Origin: Plasmodiophora brassicae
Taxonomy: Eukaryota > Endomyxa: Phytomyxea > Phytomyxea > Plasmodiophorida
Assembly (NCBI GenBank): GCA_036867785.1
Contig: CP145410.1
Location: 1,798,001-1,862,000, forward strand
Reading direction: 5' to 3'
Length of the DNA: 64,000 bases
The notes below the pieces were generated by a model that did no database searches, had not been told where the DNA came from, and was given only the letters and a program-made list of their open reading frames with translations. The first letter of the stretch is position 1. Every line of letters begins with the position of its first letter. Both the position numbers and the translations under genes were made by a program. Below are positions 57,204-64,000 of the stretch, piece after piece.

Positions 57204-58286
57204 TCACGAAGCGCCAGACGGCGCCTGGGATTCCCTGCACCGCAGCTCGGCCATGTACTCCTCGTAGTCGCGACGGTCCTGCTCGTAGTCAAAGTTGTCG
57301 AACGGTTCACCGGCGCTGTCGACGTCGTCGCCGTCGCCCGGCGCCTCTTCGGCGGCGGCCGGTTGCGACGCCGACGACGACGCATCCAGGACGACGTCGC
57401 CTTTGGCGTCCTCATTCATCGTCTTCAACGCCTGATCCACGCGTTCCCGCTTGAGCTTCTCCATATGTTCGTCCCGTTCCCGGATGCGCTCCTGTAGGAA
57501 CGGTAGGTACTCCTGGGCGTACTCCTCGGCGCACGCGTCGAGCTTCGCGAAGAACTCGTCGACGCCTTCGCCGGTGACGGAAGACACGCCGACGGTCCTG
57601 ATGTTCTTGTAGAACTCTTCCATGACGAATCCCAGCGATCGCGTCAACGTCGACATGTACGACGACGACGCGTCCTTCTGCAGGGCGGCCTCGAACTCCT
57701 CGACGTCGTCCATCCATCGTTCGGCGAACCGATGCGAAACGACGTCGGTCTTGTTGAAGACGATCAGGAAGGGCAACCGCGTCTTGTACATGATGCTGCA
57801 GGCGTAAGTCATGTTCGACATGAACGTGATCGGGTTGACCGCGCGTGGCGTGTCGATCACGTAGACGATGACGGTGGGGAACGACGACGCCAACGACTCC
57901 GTGATGATCTGGCCTGACGCGGACCACGTGAACACCTCGATCTGCCCGGGCGTGTCGATCAGGACGTAGTCGAGCGACGGCGCGCTCTTCTCGACATAGT
58001 CGACGACCTGGTCGAATCGGGTGGAGAACAGGTTCAACGAGGTCACGATGGCGCCGTTCGGTCCGAGCTTGTACGACTCCATGACCTGCTTGTAGTTGAC
58101 CGTGTCCCGGATATCAATGTTGGTGTCGTACGGGACGCTGGTGACGGCCGGGTCGATGTTGACCACGTAGGCGGGAGTGCTACGCGCGCTCAGGTGCGCC
58201 ACGATACGTTGCATGAACGTTGTCTTGCCGCTACCCGCCATCCCGATCACGATGCAGGTCGTCGGTTTCTTCGCGTCGCCCGCCAT
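57204..58286 (-). CDS. GPN1: GPN-loop GTPase 1 (XAB1)
   Basis: Single exon, 360 aa from the ATG at 58286; an in-frame ATG at 58316 would add ten residues. All motifs are present: P-loop GMAGSGKT, the family-defining GPN in [32 protein letters not shown] for base recognition, and [12 protein letters not shown]. The C-terminus is acidic and ends in the [17 protein letters not shown] segment typical of GPN1. The protein works with GPN3 in cytoplasmic assembly and nuclear import of RNA polymerase II. Divergent from the calmodulin-like gene at 58443. Confidence 0.95.
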   Translation of the reverse strand: MAGDAKKPTTCIVIGMAGSGKTTFMQRIVAHLSARSTPAYVVNIDPAVTSVPYDTNIDIRDTVNYKQVMESYKLGPNGAIVTSLNLFSTRFDQVVDYVEKSAPSLDYVLIDTPGQIEVFTWSASGQIITESLASSFPTVIVYVIDTPRAVNPITFMSNMTYACSIMYKTRLPFLIVFNKTDVVSHRFAERWMDDVEEFEAALQKDASSSYMSTLTRSLGFVMEEFYKNIRTVGVSSVTGEGVDEFFAKLDACAEEYAQEYLPFLQERIRERDEHMEKLKRERVDQALKTMNEDAKGDVVLDASSSASQPAAAEEAPGDGDDVDSAGEPFDNFDYEQDRRDYEEYMAELRCRESQAPSGAS

Positions 58287-58442
58287 CGTCGCCCGCGGCC
58301 CAGTCAGGAACTGCACTGGAAACTCCGTGGCCGACCCGCGCGCGCGTGCAGCAACCTGCGGTAAGTGGGCATTGCATCATTCAAATGGCGGGTCGTGTCG
58401 AGAGGGGTTACCCCGCGACACGCGATCACGTCCAGTCCCAGG

Positions 58443-58851
58443 ATGGCGGCGGATGATCGCCAGACGGTCGTGTTCGAGCCGTCCACCGACGCCGAGATCA
58501 AGGAGGCGTTCACGACGTCGTTCGACCTGGACGCGGACTCCTTCATCAGTTCGTTACCGCGTGGATGCCGGGACGACGGCGATGGTCTGCTACTGGGTAT
58601 CACCAGGTGCCGCCGAGCTGCGTCACGTGTTCACATCGATGGGCGAAGTGGTCTTCGACGAGAGGGTCGACGAGATGATCAAAATGTACGTTCGGTCGCT
58701 GGTTCGTTGTCCCTTGTCCCCCGTCCCCGCCGTCAGACCCGATGGGTCAGGTGTCACGACGTTAGGGTTGATTTCCGCCCATTAGACTTTGCTGGGCAGT
58801 GCTGATGCAGGTGCAGGAGACGGGAAGATCGCCTGGAGTTCGCGCGACTGA
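58443..58851 (+). CDS. Short calmodulin-like protein (one lobe)
   Basis: Exons 58443-58548, 58607-58685 and 58800-58851 give about 78 aa. The first join (58-nt intron) restores a calmodulin third EF-hand: TDAEIKEAFTTSFDLDADSF, then ISAAELRHVFTSMGEVVFDE and RVDEMIKM. The proposed last exon reads ADAGAGDGKIAW and then leaves the EF-hand pattern. The neighbouring frame there continues LEFARLILE, which would better fit the end of an EF-hand. A one-base frameshift, either in the gene or in the sequence, is therefore possible. The second intron (114 nt) is long for this genome. Only the C-terminal lobe of a calmodulin is represented. The first EF loop (DLDADSFIS) keeps most ligands; the second is poor. 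Confidence 0.6.
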
Positions 58852-59159
58852 TCCTGGAGCACACGACGCGCCCAAAGATCCAGGCGGCGAAGATGTGCGC
58901 CCGCCCGAGGTGGCCGGCAAGGACGATATCCCGACCGCAATGTCCGTTGCTATCCCAATCAACGTCACCGACGAGGACACCAGGAAGCAGTCCAGCAGCG
59001 TCCCTGTGGTGGTCGGCGTCCGCGTCCAGACCGCCGCGTCCGCATTCGGGGCCCTCGTCAGCGACAAGGGCGACCTCCAGGAGGTCATCGTGATTGTGTC
59101 GCAGGTCGTCGCCGAGTTCGACGTCCATGGCGAATCCCTGGGCGACCTGCAGGGCAGGG

Positions 59160-59369
59160 TTCAACGGCGAACGCAAGCGGAAATCCGGTGGCTTGGAGTA
59201 CGGCAAGGTCTGCCACTTCCTCGGAAGGCCGCCCAGCAACGTCACGAGGAAGTTCTTCGACCTGTACGACACGGACCTCGACGGGCACCTACGGCGCGGC
59301 GAGCTCGTCAGCCTGCTGAAGGCGACGAGCTTCGGGAAGAGCCTGTTAGATGCCAACCTCCATATTTAG
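59160..59369 (+). pseudogene. EF-hand gene fragment next to the copia fossil
   Basis: The plus strand encodes GGLEYGKVCHFLGRPPS and FFDLYDTDLDGHLRRGEL, one good EF-hand loop (DTDLDGHLRRGE), and then stops where the retrotransposon open frame begins. No start codon or upstream exon is clear. It may be the remaining exon of a calcium-binding gene, perhaps linked to the calmodulin-like exons upstream. Function cannot be assigned. Confidence 0.4.
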
Positions 59370-62300
59370 CACGGAACGTTCCAGGTTCCCGGGAATGTTC
59401 CTGATGTCGCCCACCCGACATTTGCTCGGCTACCGGATCGGGGAAATAAACACAGTTCATATTGCCGCTACTCGCTGCACGTGGTACGACCTAGTTCGCT
59501 CCCAAGAGGTTATGGGCCCATATTCTTCCACCAAGACGGCACGCCCCATCACGGGCACGCCCACCCGGTCCACGGCCCCCATGGCCGTTGACACCTCATC
59601 ACCCCCTCAGGGTCCAGCCGGGCAGGACCTCTCCACGGTCTCGTTAGACCCGCAGCGCCCCGGGCCGTCGCAAGACGCGCCTACGCGTACGGCATACACC
59701 GCTGAGCAGTATCATCACTTCTGCGAAGAACTGACTCGACAGGTGGCCGCGCGAGACCAAGAGATTCAACGTCTCAAGGCCGAACTTGCCAGCCGACAGT
59801 CCCCTGTCGACTGGACCGCACAGGTCAAGACTCCCGAGTCGTTCGAAAAGTCTGACCGCCTCACTGGCACGCAAAATTGGTACACCTGGTCCCGACGCAT
59901 CAACAATGCCCTGGACCAGGCAGGGCTATCAGCCTTCCTCACCGGGGAAGCAGTCTGCCCACTCAAACCACCGGGTTCTCATTCATGCACATGCGTAGGA
60001 GTCGCCAACCCCTTCCACCGCGTCGACCGAGCAGTGGCGGCATTCGTCTGCAATCAAATTGCCGATCAGTGCACGGTGGAGGCAAAGGCTTTCCCATCAA
60101 CACGTCACCTACTCGCCCATCTCGACCGCGAATACGGTTCTGGACGCCCGGAGGTCAAGCGCAGTCTCGTCCTTGAGCAGCGCACCCGACTCGACCGGCT
60201 CGACCACCCAACGACGCCGGAGAAGCTTAAGACCTTCATCGTCCAGGTAGACGACATACAGGCACGCCTCACCGACCTCGGCGAACCGCTATCCCCTGAG
60301 GACGTAGCGCTAAAGATCATCGCCAAGTTCGATGATCCCAGCCAGCGCGCACAGGCACTCATGTCCCAGAAACTGTCCTGGGACGATCTGAAGACCAAGA
60401 TGCGCATCAATGGCATTCTTGCTTCGTCATCCAGCGCAAGGGCCCAGAATCCCGTCAAGCGCCCGCGTGACGCACAGCAGGGGGCGCGATCGTCGTGCTC
60501 TTTCTGTGGCATTCCAGGCCACGGAGATGCTGATTGCCGCCATCGCAAGAAGGCATCCGAGCACTTCAAGGCGCAGCGCTCAAAGAAAGCAGAAGCCAAA
60601 CCAAAGCCAACGTCCAACGGCCAGACCGTAAAGGCCATCAACATTACCGACGTATTCGGTGACATCCCAAATACAGCAGACATGATTGAAGCCTATCCCT
60701 ATGACTCCACCACTACATCCAACTCGCCTCCAGAGCCCCGTTGCGACATCCCAGTCGCCAGCGGTCCACAGGCAGTGGACACATGCAGTCGCAACATCAC
60801 TAGCGACAGGCTATGCGCAATGACGACCAGCCACAACCCGCCACCATCTAACTACGACATTCTAGTCGACAGCGGCGCAACTAAACATGTCGCAGGAAAT
60901 CGTTCCTGGTTCAAAGAATATGAACCCTCCAACGGTGCAGCCGTGTCAGCTGCCAACAACGAAAACATGTCCGTCTCAGGCAAGGGTACAATCCCGTTAG
61001 TCCTCGAACACTCTAGCAAAGCACCACCCACTTTCATGCTTCTTAATAACGCGTGGCACGTACCTGCGTTGGGAAGCCAAGTGTACTTCTCAGTCAGCGC
61101 AGCTGCTGACAAAGGCATACAGACACTATTCGACGATACAAATGTATATTTGTTTCGGAAGTCTGACGGACGAATACTGGCAGTCGGCGACAGAATCGGC
61201 GATCTGTATTACCTTCATCACACCATGATGAGACCAGAAGCCGTGTCCCATCTCCGCTCACTGTCTACGTCCAATACCGCCACAGAAGCCACTTGGCACG
61301 CTCGCATGGGTCACACCAACCCCATGAACCTAAGAGCACTGTACCGCGGCATGGCCGACGGCATGAAAGTGGAAGGACGCAAGCAGTACTTCTGTGAGTC
61401 CTGCATTCAAGGTAAAGGAACCCGATTTCCTTTCCAACGCAAGAAGAGACAGGACGATAACCGGAAAGCCACTGAAGTGCTAGGCCGCGTCTGCACAGAC
61501 CTGAAAGGCCCACTAATAGAAGCACTCGGCGGCGAACGGTACGTAATGGTCCTCCTAGACCAACACACACATTATATCACAGTATACTGCTTCAAACACA
61601 AAAATCAGGCATTCGACTTCTACAAACAGTATCGTGCGCATGCCAAGAACATGCACGATAAGGAGATAAAGATTCTCCGCACTGATGGAGGGGGCGAATA
61701 TGTCTCCACCGACTTTGAGCAATTCCTTAATGACCATGGCACTGTTCACGAAATGACAACGCCAGGCAGTTCCCAGGAAAACAGTCAAGCAGAACGTGCA
61801 ATTCGCACACTGCTGAACACTGCTCGATCACTACTCCATTATGCAGGCGCTCCAGTCGTCTTCTGGAGAGAAGCAATGTACTTCGCAGCCTACATCATGA
61901 ACAGGCTTCCAACCAAAGCGTTGAGAGGCAAAACTCCATATGAACTATGGTTCAAACGAAAACCAGACCTTTCGCGCATGCGAACGTTCGGGTGTGCAGC
62001 CTACCCCATCATCCCAGACGCTAAGCGCAACAATGATCTAAGTGGGAGATCGAAGAAATGTATCTTTCTCGGATACGATGAAAGGAGCTCAGGATATGTC
62101 CTATATGATCCCTCGGAACACAAATTCTTCCCACCCAACCGAGATGTCTATTTCAATGAGGAAGATTTCCCATTTAGACAAATGGATCGCTCCGACCCAC
62201 TCTTTGACTGGGAGTCAGAGGATCCGGATGACGATACGTACGTCCCGGATCAGTCGGAGGGGACAGATATTCCTGAATCCTGCGAGACCGAGGATGAGGT

Positions 62301-62793
62301 TTGTGTTTCGACACGTGCGACTTCCCGTCGTACAAGAGTGCCTCACCAGCCCGCCTCTACCTCCGTTCTCGCGCAATCGAGACGCACGATCCCGTCTTTG
62401 GCACAACCGTCTCAACAGACTTCATCTTCAGCCCAGGATGGTGGTTCCCCTGGTGCCGCAGAGGTTGTGTCCTCCGAACGCCAACACGACAGCGTAAGAC
62501 GTTCAGCCCGCAAAAGACCTCAACGAGAATTCGACTGGTTCGTAAACTCTGGCTGCATTAACGCAGTATCCTGCAAGCGCCAGAAAATCCATGAACCACG
62601 TTCGGTCAAAGAGGCATTACGTGGGCCATACGCAGCACAATGGCTCCAGGCGATGAAATCGGAGCTCACATCGCACGCAGACAACGGCACATGGTCGCTG
62701 GTGGACACAGGGAACCCATCGGGGTCAAATCGGGGTCAATTGGGCAACGCGGCCTCCAGAATGGTGGTCGGTCAACCTGTCATACAGTTATAG
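59350..62793 (+). mobile_element. Ty1/copia retrotransposon fossil, incomplete
   Basis: One long open frame covers, in order, a gag-like region (about 59520-60560) ending in a CCHC knuckle (CSFCGIPGHGDADC), an aspartic protease (DSGATKHV near 60868), the integrase zinc region (from about 61290), the integrase core (61480-62010), and only the beginning of the reverse-transcriptase region near 62600. This gag-protease-integrase-RT order defines the copia superfamily. The element is broken: most of the reverse transcriptase and RNase H are not recognisable and I found no LTR pair. The long uninterrupted frame argues for a fairly recent origin. True coding probably starts at the MGPYSSTKT methionine near 59512 rather than at 59350. 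Confidence 0.9.
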
Positions 62794-62966
62794 AGATCCC
62801 TTCATTCGGTCACACGTACGGTGTGTTTGGTGACTCTGCAGGAATTGCTACCACTGTGGGTCAATTCGGGGCATTCTGCTCCAGACTGGCCACATTGCGA
62901 TTTTCACAACATAAGTATCGTTTTCGGAAGTGCGTGAGTCGCGGCGTCATTGGTGTGCGTCTGTGA
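62794..62966. other. Short spacer
   Basis: 173 bases between the copia fossil and the last gene. Nothing recognised. Confidence 0.5.
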
Positions 62967-64000
62967 ATGAGTCGACCACGCAGTCTGGGATCGAGTAGCG
63001 ACTCACCAGAGCATCCGGGCGGTGATGCTTCTCGGGACGTGAATATCTTCTTTGAGCATGTGCGCGAATACCAGCGTCGTCGCGCAGCTGCCGATTCTGA
63101 TCGCCAGCGGAACAACGTCGCCGCCGGCAACCGTTTTCTTGAGATTGCTCGTCGAGCTCTGAGCGAACGGCGCAATCCTTCAGTCGACGTCATGCACAAT
63201 CCGTTTCTCCGGCTCTTCGATGAGCACCGTCGGCGGCGCCAACGTCGACCGACGATGACTGTAACGAGGCATGGAGACAATGTTTCTGTGGAGCCGTTTG
63301 ATATCCGCCCGGCGCTGTTGGAGAACAATGCCCGTTCCAATGTTCAGGAATTCAACGAGTGGCGCGAAACTAACTGCAAAGAGTACATGAATGAGCTCAG
63401 GCTTTCCGATTTCCTGGTGGCCGAAATCAGCAAGAAGCTGGAGGAACTCGAGGCACCGAACATCGATCCGACAATTCTCGACAATTTCGATGAGGTGATG
63501 CGGTCAAAGGGATCGTACAACTCCCTCAATAATATGCTGAAGATTGCTTCCAACCGTGCTAAGGAGTCACGTATTCGTCGAAATGCACTGGTAATAACAC
63601 ACCGCTTTGTTCACGAATGTAAGTTCTCATGGTCATTTGGTAGATTCGTGATATTTGTGAGGCCAAAGGGGTACCAAGTGACGACTTTACTGATGCTCTG
63701 GATGTGGACCTGAATGCTACAGCCGAATCTATCAGTGTGTTACGCAGACACCTTCTGGATATGGGGGTGACGTCACCCTTTATCAGGTACAAGGCCTGCT
63801 GCGGTGGTCATGTGTGGCCCGATGGCGCAGATGTGCCATCGTCAGAGGCCTGCTGTCGTCAGTCAGAGCCGTGTATCTACTTTTCGCGAATTTTGTTTCT
63901 GCAGTGTCTGTTCCGGTCGAACACGTTCTGCAAGATGCTCCACGACGAACTCGACCGCCATCGAGAAATCGCATCGGCTCCTTTGAGAAGTACGTATATG
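62967..64000 (+). CDS. Possible transposon-derived protein, runs off the right edge
   Basis: Exon 1, 62967-63590 (208 codons), starts MSRPRSLGSSSDSPEHPGG. A 53-nt GTAATA...TAG intron (63591-63643) leads to an open exon that continues to the window end. The N-terminal part is charged and helical (NIFFEHVREYQRRRAAADSD). The second exon carries a cysteine cluster: YKACCGGHVWP, SSEACCRQSEPC, then YFSRILFLQCLFRSNTFC. A Cys-rich knuckle followed by an aromatic helix is reminiscent of the zinc region of tnp2/CACTA-type transposases, but the match is weak. Alternatively it is a lineage-specific host protein. The C-terminus is missing. Confidence 0.5.

Noticed and set aside
1-64000. Prokaryotic features (operons, Shine-Dalgarno sites, CRISPR arrays)
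   Set aside because: Spliceosomal introns, mitochondrial and ciliary genes show nuclear eukaryotic DNA; no spaced direct-repeat array was seen.
1-64000. tRNA, rRNA or other structured RNA genes
   Set aside because: I looked for tRNA B-box-like GGTTCGA contexts; the few hits lie inside coding exons and lack a cloverleaf by eye. A covariance-model scan would be needed to exclude them.

Overview
The window is nuclear DNA of a unicellular eukaryote. It is GC-rich and gene-dense, and almost every gene is cut by very short GT-AG introns (mostly 47-76 nt, often with a CTAAC/CTGAC-like branch site). A ciliary dynein-2 chain implies a flagellated stage. Secreted Skp1-like/ankyrin proteins, class C and RGS-type 7TM receptors, a Ty1/copia fossil and this intron style together would fit a plasmodiophorid rhizarian such as Plasmodiophora. 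That placement is inference, not proof. Exon models were built by hand from reading frames, splice sites and family alignment from memory. Most multi-exon models sum to a whole number of codons.

Layout. 1-2814 (-): end-truncated large helical protein of unknown function. 2888-7330 (-): PH-like/RCC1 protein with four ubiquitin-like repeats. 7498-22859 (-): three tandem 4.7 kb genes for giant PAS-containing multi-pass membrane proteins of the TmcB type, with the same five exons, the same four intron positions and a shared upstream motif. 22919-24405 (+): kelch/class C GPCR that looks cut at its 5' end by the start of the third TmcB-like gene. 25170-31278: SRRM1-like PWI/RS splicing factor, GPI-anchored SUEL lectin, EAF6, a small type I membrane protein, and a secreted Skp1-like/ankyrin protein. 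31611-34870: beta-mannosidase in 12 exons. 35069-42138: COX5b, dynein-2 chain WDR34/DYNC2I2, a signal-peptide multi-pass protein, FIBP and TIP41/TIPRL. 42287-43418: ankyrin-like protein. 43419-44568: gene-free stretch with a foldback repeat. 44569-47594: 7TM-RGS receptor and an MGRN1/CGRRF1-like RING ligase. 47672-52636 (-): SLC12 cation-chloride cotransporter in 14 exons and a P5CR/NOXRED1-like oxidoreductase. 52637-57203: repeat-rich accessory region with a rearranged DDE DNA transposon, a 631-aa orphan and a diverged flanking direct repeat. 57204-58851: GPN1 GTPase and a calmodulin-like gene. 59160-64000: EF-hand fragment, copia fossil, and a possible transposon-derived gene running off the right edge.

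Functional themes are membrane sensing (three TmcB-like proteins, two 7TM receptors, RGS), ubiquitin/E3 biology (RING, Skp1-like), basic housekeeping (PWI/RS, EAF6, GPN1, TIPRL, FIBP, COX5b) and secreted or surface proteins that could face a host or environment (lectin, Skp1-ankyrin protein, mannosidase). The most unusual items are the PH/RCC1/4x ubiquitin-like protein, the TmcB-like triplet with patchy sequence identity, the secreted Skp1-ankyrin protein and the hairpin-shaped DDE transposon.
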